Shown here piece after piece: positions 41,614 through 51,734 of a stretch of DNA of 51,734 nucleotides; within the stretch, counting starts at the first letter, position 1; each line of letters opens with the position of its first letter. The stretch covers positions 1 through 51,734 of the forward strand of contig JAJFKA010000081.1 in assembly GCA_021773555.1 (NCBI GenBank). The letters run 5' to 3'. A program made the translations under genes and the position numbers. The DNA comes from Gammaproteobacteria bacterium (GTDB lineage: Bacteria; Pseudomonadota; Gammaproteobacteria; Pseudomonadales; Azotimanducaceae). The notes under the pieces were generated by a model. The model saw nothing but the letters and a program-made list of their open reading frames with translations. It was not told where the DNA came from and ran no database searches.

Positions 41614-43158
41614 ATGCAACAACTGAATCCTTCCGAAATCAGCGAAATCATCAAGCAGAGAATTGCATCGCTTGACGTCACTTCTGAAGCACGCAACGAA
41701 GGTACGATCGTCAGCGTATCAGACGGTATCGTTCGAATTCATGGGCTCGCAGATGTTCAAAACGGTGAAATGATCGAATTTCCCGATAATCTTTTCGGGT
41801 TTGCGCTGAACCTGGAGCGAGATTCAGTTGGCGCGGTGGTCCTCGGAGACTACAAGACGCTTAAGGAGGGACAGACCGCACGATGCACAGGCCGGATTCT
41901 TGAAGTTCCCACTGGACCAGAACTTCTGGGTAGGGTCGTCGACGCGCTGGGAAATCCGATTGACGGTAAGGGCCCGCTGAATGCCAAGAGTTCATCGCCG
42001 GTTGAAAAAGTGGCGCCGGGTGTAATTGCCAGGCAACACGTGGATCAGCCGGTGCAGACAGGGCTGAAATGTATTGATTCGATGATTCCGGTTGGACGTG
42101 GTCAGCGGGAGCTAATTATCGGTGACCGCCAGACAGGTAAGACTGCCATCGCCATCGACGCGATCATCAACCAGCAAAAGTCTGGCATCAAATGTGTTTA
42201 CGTGGCGATCGGCCAAAAGTTTTCCTCGGTGGCGAATGTGGTTCGTACTCTGGAAGATCATGGCGCAATGGAAAATACCATCATCGTTGTTGCCGGAGCA
42301 GCGGATCCTGCTCCCATGCAGTACATATCGGCCTACTCGGGCTGTGCCATGGGGGAGTACTTCCGGGATCGTGGCGAGGATGCGCTCATTATCTATGATG
42401 ATCTGACAAAACAAGCGTGGGCCTATCGGCAGATATCCCTGCTGCTGCGTCGCCCGCCGGGTCGTGAAGCCTACCCTGGGGACGTGTTCTATTTGCACTC
42501 AAGACTGTTAGAGAGAGCGGCCAGGGTTAATGCAGATTATGTAGAGAAATTGACCAATGGTGAGGTAAAGGGGAAAACAGGATCGCTGACAGCGCTGCCG
42601 ATTATCGAAACTCAGGCGGGTGATGTGTCTGCGTTCGTTCCAACTAACGTGATATCTATTACCGATGGGCAGATTTTCCTGGAGTCAGATAAATTTAATG
42701 CAGGTGAACGCCCTGCCATGAATCCTGGCATTTCTGTATCTCGTGTTGGCGGCGATGCCCAGGTGAAGTTCATGTCGAAAATATCGGGTGGCATCAAGCT
42801 TGCACTCGCACAGTATCGTGAACTTGCGGCATTTTCGCAGTTCGCCTCAGACCTGGATGAAGCAACCCGTCGTCAATTGGAACATGGTGAGCGCATCAAT
42901 GAGCTCATGAAACAAAAGCAGTATTCGCCGATGTCCGTTGCGGAAATGGGTGTTGTGTTGTTTGCTGCAAACGAGGGATTTCTTCAGGATGTTGAAGTAG
43001 AGAAGGTTCTTGATTTTGAATCGGCGCTGGTAAGTTACATGCATGCAGAACACGCTGGATTTATGAATGAGGTCAATGAACAGGGTGCCTATACTGAAGA
43101 GGTCATTGCCACAATGAAGCAAGCGCTCGAGACGTTTAAGTCAACACAGACGTGGTAA
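41614..43158 (+). CDS. atpA: ATP synthase F1 subunit alpha
   Basis: Nucleotide-binding, mainly regulatory subunit of F1. 514 residues with Walker A GDRQTGKT at 170-177, an alpha-signature [10 protein letters not shown] and [17 protein letters not shown]. The 54-base gap before it holds GAGGAACGGG as ribosome site. Normal length. Confidence 0.98.
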   Translation: MQQLNPSEISEIIKQRIASLDVTSEARNEGTIVSVSDGIVRIHGLADVQNGEMIEFPDNLFGFALNLERDSVGAVVLGDYKTLKEGQTARCTGRILEVPTGPELLGRVVDALGNPIDGKGPLNAKSSSPVEKVAPGVIARQHVDQPVQTGLKCIDSMIPVGRGQRELIIGDRQTGKTAIAIDAIINQQKSGIKCVYVAIGQKFSSVANVVRTLEDHGAMENTIIVVAGAADPAPMQYISAYSGCAMGEYFRDRGEDALIIYDDLTKQAWAYRQISLLLRRPPGREAYPGDVFYLHSRLLERAARVNADYVEKLTNGEVKGKTGSLTALPIIETQAGDVSAFVPTNVISITDGQIFLESDKFNAGERPAMNPGISVSRVGGDAQVKFMSKISGGIKLALAQYRELAAFSQFASDLDEATRRQLEHGERINELMKQKQYSPMSVAEMGVVLFAANEGFLQDVEVEKVLDFESALVSYMHAEHAGFMNEVNEQGAYTEEVIATMKQALETFKSTQTW

Positions 43159-43186
43159 CTAATAGCATCATCGGGAAGGGTATCTA

Positions 43187-44047
43187 ATGGCGAACGCCAA
43201 AGAACTTCGCAAGCAAATTGGCTCGATTAAAAATACGCAGAAAATTACCAGCGCCATGGAAATGGTGGCTGCGAGCAAAATGCGCAAGGCCCAGGAAAGA
43301 ATGGCGCGAGGCAGGCCCTATTCTGATCAGATCAGAGATGTGATTGGCCATGTGGCGAACGCATCGCCTGAGTATCGTCATCAGTTTATGATTGAGCGTG
43401 AAGTTAAGCGGATTGGTTATATTGTTGTGACCACGGACAAGGGTTTGTGTGGTGGATTAAACGTTAATCTGCTGAAAGCAACGGTTAAAGATATAAAGAA
43501 ATGGGTGGAAGAAGGTGTGGAGGTGGACCTCTGTTTGATCGGTAATAAAGGTGTGCAGTTTTTTCGTAACTACGGTGGCAATGTGCTGGCAGCCAGTAGT
43601 CATATCAGCGAGACACCAGCGATCAGTGATTTGATCGGCAGTATCAAGGTCATGCTGGACGCGTTTGAAGAAGGCCGGGTGGATAAGATATTTCTTTCGA
43701 ACAATGTGTTTGTTAACACTATGACCCAGAGGCCAACGATCAGCCAGTTGGTTCCCCTTGATGCAACTGAAGAAGGCAAGTCAGGTTATCGCTGGGATTA
43801 CATCTATGAACCTGATGCGCGGCAGTTAATAGAAGGTTTGATAACCCGCTTCCTGGAATCACAGGTGTACCAGGCGGTTGTTGAAAACGTGGCGTGTGAG
43901 CAGGCAGCGAAAATGATCGCAATGAAAAGCGCCACCGACAATGCTGGCGATTTGATCGACGAACTGGAGTTGATTATGAACAATGCGAGGCAGGCGGCGA
44001 TTACCCAGGAATTGTCAGAGATTGTGGGCGGCGCCGCGGCGGTATAG
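43187..44047 (+). CDS. atpG: ATP synthase F1 subunit gamma
   Basis: Central rotor shaft, 286 residues. Both coiled-coil ends are seen: [32 protein letters not shown] at the N-terminus and [38 protein letters not shown] at the C-terminus, with [11 protein letters not shown] between. ATG 28 bases after atpA. Confidence 0.97.
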   Translation: MANAKELRKQIGSIKNTQKITSAMEMVAASKMRKAQERMARGRPYSDQIRDVIGHVANASPEYRHQFMIEREVKRIGYIVVTTDKGLCGGLNVNLLKATVKDIKKWVEEGVEVDLCLIGNKGVQFFRNYGGNVLAASSHISETPAISDLIGSIKVMLDAFEEGRVDKIFLSNNVFVNTMTQRPTISQLVPLDATEEGKSGYRWDYIYEPDARQLIEGLITRFLESQVYQAVVENVACEQAAKMIAMKSATDNAGDLIDELELIMNNARQAAITQELSEIVGGAAAV

Positions 44048-44115
44048 CGAGCGATGGTTTAAGAGAAAATTTGCGAAGGAGATGGTGAGCCATCTTCCGG
44101 ACAGGAACTAGCTAA

Positions 44116-45504
<1,389 letters not shown>

Positions 45505-45513
45505 GGGAAAAAC

Positions 45514-45936
45514 ATGGCAGCCACCGTACTTTGCAGCATTGTCAGCGCCGAAGTGGAAATCTTTTCCGGTCAGGTCGAAATGGTTGTTGCCTCCGGCACC
45601 ATCGGAGAACTGGGGATCCTACCCGGGCATACGCCCTTGCTAAGCGGCGTCAAACCGGGACCGGTTCGGCTGATTCTTGAGGGCGGTGAAGAAGAACTTT
45701 TTTTTGCTTCTGGTGGTTATATCGAGGTTCAGCCAACCTCCATTACGATCCTTGCTGATACCGCCCTGCGGGCAGACGATCTGGATGAAGCAGCAGCGCT
45801 TGCAGCACAGAACAAAGCGGAGCAGGAGCTGGCTGATCAAAAATCTGATGTGGACTTTGCCAGGGTTTCCTCAGATCTGCAGGAACAGGCGGCAATGCTG
45901 CGTACTATTCGTAAGTATCGTGAAGGCAAGGCCTGA
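45514..45936 (+). CDS. atpC: ATP synthase F1 subunit epsilon
   Basis: Rotor subunit that also restrains ATP hydrolysis. The 140-residue protein has an N-terminal beta-sandwich (LGILPGHTPLLSGVKPGPVRL) and a C-terminal helical hairpin, both complete. Nine bases after atpD, last gene before the atp terminator. Confidence 0.96.
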   Translation: MAATVLCSIVSAEVEIFSGQVEMVVASGTIGELGILPGHTPLLSGVKPGPVRLILEGGEEELFFASGGYIEVQPTSITILADTALRADDLDEAAALAAQNKAEQELADQKSDVDFARVSSDLQEQAAMLRTIRKYREGKA

Positions 45937-45962
45937 TTAGCGGCTGGCGGGCTACCTAAAAC

Positions 45963-45988
45963 AGGCGATGGAATATCGCCTTTTTTTT
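45963..45988 (+). terminator. Rho-independent terminator of the atp operon
   Basis: AGGCGAT (45963-45969) pairs with ATCGCCT (45975-45981) around a five-base loop and is followed by an eight-T run (45981-45988). Lies 26 bases after atpC and before glmU. Confidence 0.9.
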
Positions 45989-46034
45989 ATTTCGCCCGTT
46001 ACCTGTCCGCGTTATCGAGGTAAACTCATGCCCC

Positions 46035-47414
46035 ATGAGTAAACAGCCAAAACCACCTATTGAAATCTGCATTCTTGCCGCTGGGATGGGCAGTAGAATG
46101 CGCTCCAGTCGACCCAAGGCGCTGCAGAAACTGGCTGGCAGGCCGTTATTGGCACATCTGTTGGCGACACTTGAACGACTTGAACCGACAAAGATTCATA
46201 TCGTTATTGGTCAGGAAGCGGAACAGATAAAGGCCGCTTTCCCGAATGATGAGAAAATAAACTGGGTAATGCAACACGAACGACTTGGTACCGGGCATGC
46301 GGTAATGCAGGCAGCGGACCAATTTTCCATGGACTCAAGGTTGTTGATCCTGCTGGGGGATGCTCCCCTCGTATCCCTTGAAACCTTGCAGTCGATGCTC
46401 GATCTGGACAGCGATCTCGGGGTGCTGAGTGTCGACATGCCCGATCCCTTTAACTATGGGCGAATCCTGCGTGACGATAGGAACCAGGTGATCGCAATTG
46501 TAGAAGAGCGGGATGCGACGGCAGAACAGCGGAAAATCAGGGAAATCAATACCGGCGGCATGGTCGCAAACGCAAAACTATTGGGTTCCTGGCTGGCTGA
46601 TCTTAACTGTGACAATGAGCAGAAAGAGTATTTGTTGACAGATATTGTTGAGATCGCGTCGCGCTCTGGAAACTCAGTCACCACTTATAAAACACCTGAT
46701 CCTCTTGAGGTCACAGGGATTAATACGTTTTCCCAGCTCACTTCTCTGGAGAGAGCTTTTCAGGTCCAGGCCGCAGAGCGGCTGATGGCAGCTGGTGCGC
46801 ATATCATAGATCCCCGCCGGTTTGATTTGCGGGGTGAGTTGAACATTGGACAAGATGTTGTTATCGATATCAATGTGGTATTCGAAGGCAAAGTGACCCT
46901 GGGGGACGGTGTCAGCATCGGCCCAAATTGTGTCATTAAGGACAGTCGAATTGGTGCAAACTCCGTTATTAAACCCAACTCGATGATTGATGATGCAATT
47001 ATTGATGAGCAGTGCAGCGTGGGTCCTTTTGCGAGACTTCGACCCGGAACTTATCTTAAAAAGGCTGCAGCGATCGGCAATTTCGTCGAGGTGAAGAAAA
47101 GCACGATTGGTGAAGGTACTAAAGCCAGCCATCTGGCATACCTCGGCGATAGTACAATCGGCAATTCAGTCAACATTGGGGCGGGAACAATCACCTGCAA
47201 CTATGACGGGGTTAACAAACATCAGACTCATATTGGTGACCATGTATTTGTTGGTTCCAACTCTTCCCTGGTTGCTCCGGTAACCATCTCAGAAGGCGCG
47301 ACGATTGGTGCCGGGTCTACAATCACCAAAAATGTTGATAAAAATGTACTTGCCCTGGGCAGGGGTCGACAGGCGACTATCAGTCCCTGGGCCAGGCCCG
47401 TGAAAAAGGGATAG
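46035..47414 (+). CDS. glmU: Bifunctional UDP-N-acetylglucosamine pyrophosphorylase / glucosamine-1-phosphate N-acetyltransferase
   Basis: Makes UDP-GlcNAc from glucosamine-1-phosphate for peptidoglycan and LPS. The 459-residue protein has the pyrophosphorylase loop LAAGMGSRMRSSRPKALQKLAGRPL and a C-terminal left-handed beta-helix of hexapeptide repeats ending in a complete acyltransferase tail. The ATG at 46035 lies in a seven-pair hairpin (46024-46040) and overlaps a four-codon frame MPHE (46028-46042), which has better-spaced GAGG; glmU translation may depend on this. Confidence 0.96.
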   Translation: MSKQPKPPIEICILAAGMGSRMRSSRPKALQKLAGRPLLAHLLATLERLEPTKIHIVIGQEAEQIKAAFPNDEKINWVMQHERLGTGHAVMQAADQFSMDSRLLILLGDAPLVSLETLQSMLDLDSDLGVLSVDMPDPFNYGRILRDDRNQVIAIVEERDATAEQRKIREINTGGMVANAKLLGSWLADLNCDNEQKEYLLTDIVEIASRSGNSVTTYKTPDPLEVTGINTFSQLTSLERAFQVQAAERLMAAGAHIIDPRRFDLRGELNIGQDVVIDINVVFEGKVTLGDGVSIGPNCVIKDSRIGANSVIKPNSMIDDAIIDEQCSVGPFARLRPGTYLKKAAAIGNFVEVKKSTIGEGTKASHLAYLGDSTIGNSVNIGAGTITCNYDGVNKHQTHIGDHVFVGSNSSLVAPVTISEGATIGAGSTITKNVDKNVLALGRGRQATISPWARPVKKG

Positions 47415-47524
47415 ACCGCAGATTTGTTGCACCAACTGGTGGCAGGCGAGAAGCACCCCTGGTTCGCAGAATTGTTCCCATAAACCAGGCGTCTTCAGAA
47501 GTGAAGGCATAGCAGGAAAATCAC

Positions 47525-49357
47525 ATGTGTGGAATTGTTGGGGCTGTTACACAACGAAATGTCACGGGCATTCTCCTGGAAGGTTTGCAGCGATTGGAAT
47601 ATCGCGGCTACGATTCGGCGGGCCTGGCGGTTTTCGATGAGCAGGCTGGATTGCAAAGGATTCGTCGCGTCGGCAAGGTCGGTGAATTGCGCGATGCATG
47701 TTCAACGCTTAACCCTGCCGGAAACATCGGTATCGCCCATACCCGCTGGGCGACTCATGGAAAACCAACGGAAGAAAATGCACATCCGCATATGTCACGA
47801 GACAAGGTGTGCGTTGTGCACAATGGCATTGTCGAAAATCATGAAGATTTGCGCACAATGCTCAAAGCAAAAGACTATGAATTTACATCTGAGACCGATA
47901 CCGAAGTAATCGCACACCTGGTTTTCGATGAGGTTGCTAAATGTGGGGACTTGCGAAACGGTGTGGAAAACACGCTCGCTCTCCTGGAAGGGGCTTATGC
48001 AATAGCGGTTCAACATACAGATTTTCCAGACACACTTGTCGCAGCGCGCATCGGCAGTCCACTGGTGATTGGCCTTGGTATTGGAGAGAATTATGTCGCA
48101 TCCGACCCGCAGGCACTGCGACCGGTGACCGACCGCTTTGTCTTCCTGGAGGAGGGTGAGGTGGTGGAACTGACCTGTAACAGTGTGAAGATAACTGGTG
48201 GCAAAGATGTCTCTGTCAGTAGTCGCACCGTGACGCTGGAGGAACGGCGTGATGTGGGTGACAAGGGTAATTATCGTCACTATATGCTCAAGGAGATCTA
48301 CGAGCAGCCGGATACTGTACGGCAAACACTGCAGGGAAGAATTACTGAACGCCACGTGCTTGATAACGCTTTTGGTGCCGGGGCGGGTGAAATGTTTGCG
48401 CAGGTGCGAGCGGTGCAGATAGTTGCTTGCGGCAGCAGTTTCTATACAGGACTGGTCGCACGCTACTGGGTTGAGCAATATACCGGTCTGCCCTGCAGCG
48501 TTGAGATCGCAAGTGAACTCAGGTACCGCAAGGTTGCCGTGCTCAAAAATACGCTTCTGGTAACCATATCTCAATCAGGTGAGACAGCAGATACACTTGC
48601 TGCGTTGCGCAACGCAACACATGACAACTACCTGGCAAGCCTGTGTTTATGTAATGTGCCGAACTCATCGCTGGTACGGGAATCAGATTTTTGTCTGATG
48701 ATACAGGCAGGAATCGAAATATGTGTTGCTTCGACCAAGGCGTTTACCAATCAATTGGCAGATTTGCTGTTGCTTGTCATTGCCCTCGGAAAACACAATG
48801 GCCTGAGCGAGAATGATCAGCAGGAATTAACCCGGGCGCTGGCCGGAACGCCCGATGTGCTTGAGCAGGTACTACAACTCGATAAGTCTATAGAAAAAAT
48901 TGCGGAGCGATTTGTTGAGAAGAGCCACGCGCTTTTTCTCGGTAGAGGCACTCACTACCCAATTGCTCTTGAGGGAGCATTGAAGCTCAAAGAGATCTCA
49001 TACATCCATGCCGAGGGTTACCCTGCCGGTGAATTGAAGCACGGTCCGCTTGCGCTGGTCGACGATGATATGCCGGTGGTGGCAGTGGCACCTGGAGATG
49101 AGTTGCTCGAAAAGCTGAAGTCGAATCTGCAGGAAGTCAAGGCGAGAGGTGGAGAGTTGTTCATTTTTGCAGATGAGAATAGCCAGTTTCCCGAGGAGCC
49201 GGGTACAACAATATTGAGAATGCCCCATTGTGAAAATGTTATCTCACCCATTGTCTACACAATTCCCATGCAATTGCTGGCCTATCATGTAGCGGTTTTC
49301 AAAGGCACTGATGTCGATCAACCAAGAAACTTAGCTAAATCAGTTACAGTGGAGTAA
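47525..49357 (+). CDS. glmS: Glutamine--fructose-6-phosphate aminotransferase (isomerizing)
   Basis: Makes glucosamine-6-phosphate from fructose-6-phosphate and glutamine. At 610 residues, it has an N-terminal nucleophile Cys2 (MCGIVGAV), TRWATHGKPTEENAHPH in the glutaminase domain, and two SIS domains (VACGSSFYTGL, SQSGETADTLAALR, HAEGYPAGELKHGPLALV). It ends in LAKSVTVE, the standard C-terminus. It lies 110 bases after glmU, and the gap shows AGGA as ribosome site but no gene. Confidence 0.98.
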   Translation: MCGIVGAVTQRNVTGILLEGLQRLEYRGYDSAGLAVFDEQAGLQRIRRVGKVGELRDACSTLNPAGNIGIAHTRWATHGKPTEENAHPHMSRDKVCVVHNGIVENHEDLRTMLKAKDYEFTSETDTEVIAHLVFDEVAKCGDLRNGVENTLALLEGAYAIAVQHTDFPDTLVAARIGSPLVIGLGIGENYVASDPQALRPVTDRFVFLEEGEVVELTCNSVKITGGKDVSVSSRTVTLEERRDVGDKGNYRHYMLKEIYEQPDTVRQTLQGRITERHVLDNAFGAGAGEMFAQVRAVQIVACGSSFYTGLVARYWVEQYTGLPCSVEIASELRYRKVAVLKNTLLVTISQSGETADTLAALRNATHDNYLASLCLCNVPNSSLVRESDFCLMIQAGIEICVASTKAFTNQLADLLLLVIALGKHNGLSENDQQELTRALAGTPDVLEQVLQLDKSIEKIAERFVEKSHALFLGRGTHYPIALEGALKLKEISYIHAEGYPAGELKHGPLALVDDDMPVVAVAPGDELLEKLKSNLQEVKARGGELFIFADENSQFPEEPGTTILRMPHCENVISPIVYTIPMQLLAYHVAVFKGTDVDQPRNLAKSVTVE

Positions 49358-49367
49358 GACGTCTCGC

Positions 49368-51575
49368 ATGGATGTCTCGCATATCCTGGACTCACTCAAC
49401 GAGGCGCAACGAACTGCCGTTGCTGCCCCGCTTGGTAGTGCGTTGGTGCTGGCCGGTGCAGGTAGCGGAAAAACCAGAGTATTAACCCATCGGATAGCCT
49501 GGTTGATCGAAACTGAAGGTATCTCACCCTACAGCATTCTTGCGGTAACCTTCACCAATAAAGCAGCAGCGGAAATGCGTGGCAGAATCGAATCCTTGCT
49601 AACATTACCGACACGGGGCATGTGGGTGGGTACTTTTCATAGCATTGCCCACAGACTGTTGCGCATGCACTGGCAGGAAGCGAAGCTGCAACAGAATTTC
49701 CAGATCCTCGATGCTGATGATCAGTTGCGCCTGGTCAAACGGGTCATGAATTCTCTTGATCTTGATGAGAAGAAATGGCCAGCCCGACAGGCGATGTGGT
49801 TTATCAATGCGCAAAAAGACGAAGGCCTGCGCCCACATCACATTGAAGACTATGGTGATGTCTATCTTAAAACGCACTTGCAGGTCTATCGCGCCTATGA
49901 GGAGGCCTGCAGTCGCGGTGGCATGGTGGATTTCGCAGAAATGCTGTTGCGTGCCCATGAGCTGTGGCTGAACAATGCCGCATTGCTGAAGCATTATCAG
50001 GACCGGTTCGCTGCTTTACTGGTTGACGAATTCCAGGATACCAATGCGATCCAGTACGCATGGTTGCGAGTACTCGCAGGTGATAAGGATAACCTCACCG
50101 TCGTGGGTGATGACGATCAGTCAATTTACGGCTGGCGTGGCGCGAAAATAGAGAACATTCAGCGATTCTCGCAGGACTTTCCCAATTCGCGAACGATAAA
50201 ACTGGAACAAAACTATCGATCCACTGGCAACATTCTTAAAGCGGCTAACGGTCTGATAGATCAGAACGCCGGGCGCCTTGGGAAAGACCTCTGGACTGAC
50301 GATGGTGACGGCGATACCATCAAACTCTATGCAGCCTACAACGAAATAGATGAGGCGCGTTATATCGTCGAACGTATCAAGCAGTGGTTTGGTGACGGTA
50401 ACCCGTATTGCGATGCCGCGGTGTTATATCGCTCGAATGCACAATCCCGGGTTCTGGAAGAAGCGTTACTGAGATCCCAGCTGCCCTACAGGATTTATGG
50501 CGGTCAGCGGTTTTTCGAGCGAGCAGAGATTCGCAATGTCCTGGCTTATATGCGCTTGATTGCCCAGCGGGATTCTGATGCGGCATTTGAGAGGGTTGTG
50601 AACACGCCAACTCGCGGCATCGGGGACCGGACGATTCAGCAAATTCGGAAACTGAGCAGGGAACGCGGAATTTCAATGTGGCGAGCGGCGGATGGTCTGA
50701 CACAGGCGGGAAATCTGCCAGGCAGAACTCGAAATGCAATTGGTAACTTCATCAAACTCATCAGCGACCTGGACAAGGCCACTGCGGATGCTGATTTGCC
50801 GGCCCTGGTTGAAATCGTCATAGAGCAGTCTGGGTTGAAAGCCTACTATGAGAAGGAGCGCGGAGAACGTGGGCAGGCGCGTCTTGAGAATCTCGGCGAA
50901 CTGGTAACCGCTGCAAAATCCTTTGACCCCGATACCGAAGCGATTTTCAGCGATTCCGATGAGGCCATGCCTGAACTCAGTTTACTGGAGGAGTTCCTGA
51001 GCCACGCTGCGCTCGAGGCAGGGGAAGGACAAGGAGACGCCAATCAGGATTGTGTCCAGCTGATGACCATGCACAGCGCCAAGGGACTCGAGTTTCCTTT
51101 GGTATTCATAGCCGGCATGGAGGAAGGCCTGTTTCCGCATAGAATGTCATTGGAAGAGCCTGGCAGACTCGAAGAGGAGCGCAGGCTATGCTATGTCGGC
51201 GTGACCAGAGCGATGCAGAGCCTTTATCTCACGTATGCAGAAGCCAGACGGATGCATGGCACTGATACTTATAACAGACCATCCCGTTTTATTGGGGAAA
51301 TACCGGAAGACCTCGTCCAGGAAGTACGTTTGCATAACTCTGTGCTGAGACCGGCCAGTGTCGTGCCATCAGCCGGAATAAGTAATCGAGGAGCAATTGT
51401 CGACGGAACGGCTTTCTCTCTTGGGCAGCGGGTGGTTCACGCAAAGTTTGGAGAAGGCACAGTCGTTAACTACGAGGGTTCAGGTAAGCAGGCGAGGGTC
51501 CAGGTGAATTTCATCGACGAGGGCAGCAAGTGGCTGATGATGGCCTACGCGAATCTAAAGGCAGCTGGCGGATAA
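49368..51575 (+). CDS. uvrD: DNA helicase II UvrD
   Basis: 3'-5' superfamily 1A helicase of mismatch and nucleotide excision repair. At 735 residues it is close to E. coli UvrD (720). It begins MDVSHILDSLNEAQRTAVAAP, with Walker A AGAGSGKT at 29-36, VDEFQDTN at about 219, GDDDQSIYGWRGA, and MTMHSAKGLEFPLVFIAGMEEGLFPH near residue 563. The C-terminal Tudor-like tail (GQRVVHAKFGEGTVV) is present, which contacts RNA polymerase in E. coli. Ten bases after glmS. Confidence 0.96.
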   Translation: MDVSHILDSLNEAQRTAVAAPLGSALVLAGAGSGKTRVLTHRIAWLIETEGISPYSILAVTFTNKAAAEMRGRIESLLTLPTRGMWVGTFHSIAHRLLRMHWQEAKLQQNFQILDADDQLRLVKRVMNSLDLDEKKWPARQAMWFINAQKDEGLRPHHIEDYGDVYLKTHLQVYRAYEEACSRGGMVDFAEMLLRAHELWLNNAALLKHYQDRFAALLVDEFQDTNAIQYAWLRVLAGDKDNLTVVGDDDQSIYGWRGAKIENIQRFSQDFPNSRTIKLEQNYRSTGNILKAANGLIDQNAGRLGKDLWTDDGDGDTIKLYAAYNEIDEARYIVERIKQWFGDGNPYCDAAVLYRSNAQSRVLEEALLRSQLPYRIYGGQRFFERAEIRNVLAYMRLIAQRDSDAAFERVVNTPTRGIGDRTIQQIRKLSRERGISMWRAADGLTQAGNLPGRTRNAIGNFIKLISDLDKATADADLPALVEIVIEQSGLKAYYEKERGERGQARLENLGELVTAAKSFDPDTEAIFSDSDEAMPELSLLEEFLSHAALEAGEGQGDANQDCVQLMTMHSAKGLEFPLVFIAGMEEGLFPHRMSLEEPGRLEEERRLCYVGVTRAMQSLYLTYAEARRMHGTDTYNRPSRFIGEIPEDLVQEVRLHNSVLRPASVVPSAGISNRGAIVDGTAFSLGQRVVHAKFGEGTVVNYEGSGKQARVQVNFIDEGSKWLMMAYANLKAAGG

Positions 51576-51620
51576 CTACAACTGCGCAAATGCAGACGAT
51601 CAATTTAAGGGGAGTTGTTT

Positions 51621-51734
51621 TTGAAATACTTGATTTTGTTCCTGGTATTTTTCACAGTAGCCTGTAGCGACTAGCAGGCCGAGAAGATCTCTACTGCCGA
51701 GCCGCAGGAAACATTTTCATGGCGGATGGTGACG
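51621..51734 (+). pseudogene. Start of a DctP-like TRAP transporter binding lipoprotein, broken by an in-frame amber codon
   Basis: A TTG codon six bases after AAGGGGAG opens a frame reading MKYLILFLVFFTVACSD, a lipoprotein signal with lipobox TVAC, then TAG at 51672-51674. The same frame continues without another stop as QAEKISTAEPQETFSWRMVT to the window edge, and ETFSWRMVT resembles the first strand of TRAP C4-dicarboxylate (DctP) binding proteins. The amber codon therefore cuts the protein just behind its lipid anchor. It may be a pseudogene, an error, or a start further on; the rest of the gene lies beyond the window. Confidence 0.6.

Noticed and set aside
47415-47524. glmS leader examined for a glmS ribozyme or other RNA
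   Set aside because: At 110 bases it is too short for the glmS ribozyme, and I see no conserved core; only a weak CTTC-GAAG repeat.
47795-48574. Long open frame of 259 codons on the minus strand opposite glmS
   Set aside because: It is antisense to the conserved glutaminase and SIS domains of glmS, has no recognisable family and no ribosome site I trust; it is a shadow of glmS codon use.

Overview
This window is a chromosomal segment around the replication origin of a gammaproteobacterium. Base composition is close to even. The blocks glyS-glyQ-tag-lpxL, trkA-rsmB-fmt-def-LysM-dprA-tsaC, and gyrB-recF-dnaN-dnaA-rpmH-rnpA-yidD-yidC-mnmE followed by mnmG-rsmG-parA-parB-atp-glmU-glmS resemble the near-origin order of Pseudomonas and its relatives. 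A caa3-like aerobic oxidase, a proton-type F1Fo ATP synthase and, at the right edge, an apparent TRAP transporter binding protein would suit an aerobic, probably aquatic heterotroph. I cannot name the genus.

Layout. 1-4.8 kb (minus): the 5' end of a group IIC intron sits just behind the terminator of a cytochrome c oxidase operon (coxB-coxA-ctaG-coxC). 4.8-11.2 kb (minus): yheV, prlC, aroE, tsaC, purE, dprA and a LysM/TsaP-like gene, read in the opposite order. 11.4-17.6 kb (plus): def-fmt-rsmB-trkA-trkH-methyltransferase. 17.6-19.1 kb (minus): lpxL-like acyltransferase and tag. 19.2-22.8 kb (plus): glyQ-glyS-gmhB. 22.8-30 kb (minus): dnaA, two different tandem dnaN genes, recF and gyrB, with two parS sites inside recF. 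About 30.2-30.6 kb: a non-coding AT-rich stretch with clustered DnaA boxes and a DnaA-trio-like repeat, which I take to be oriC. 30.7-38.9 kb (plus): rpmH-rnpA-yidD-yidC-mnmE, then mnmG-rsmG-parA-parB. 38.9-46.0 kb: the atp operon and its terminator. 46.0-51.6 kb: glmU, glmS, uvrD. The right edge holds the start of a DctP-like lipoprotein gene with an in-frame amber codon.

How it works together. Initiator, sliding clamp, gyrase and RecF are read away from the origin on one side. Ribosome, RNase P, membrane insertase, tRNA modification, segregation and ATP synthase genes are read away on the other. ParB encoded at 38 kb is expected to load at the parS sites about 12 kb away in recF, on the far side of the origin.

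The most unusual points are the duplicated sliding clamp, whose dnaA-proximal copy has changes in the partner-binding pocket and at one dimer-interface position; the paired parS sites written into RecF codons; the origin architecture, with no GATC in its core; the group IIC intron placed exactly behind a terminator; and the amber codon in the DctP-like gene. The rest is mostly conserved housekeeping. I saw no rRNA, tRNA, CRISPR array or insertion sequence.
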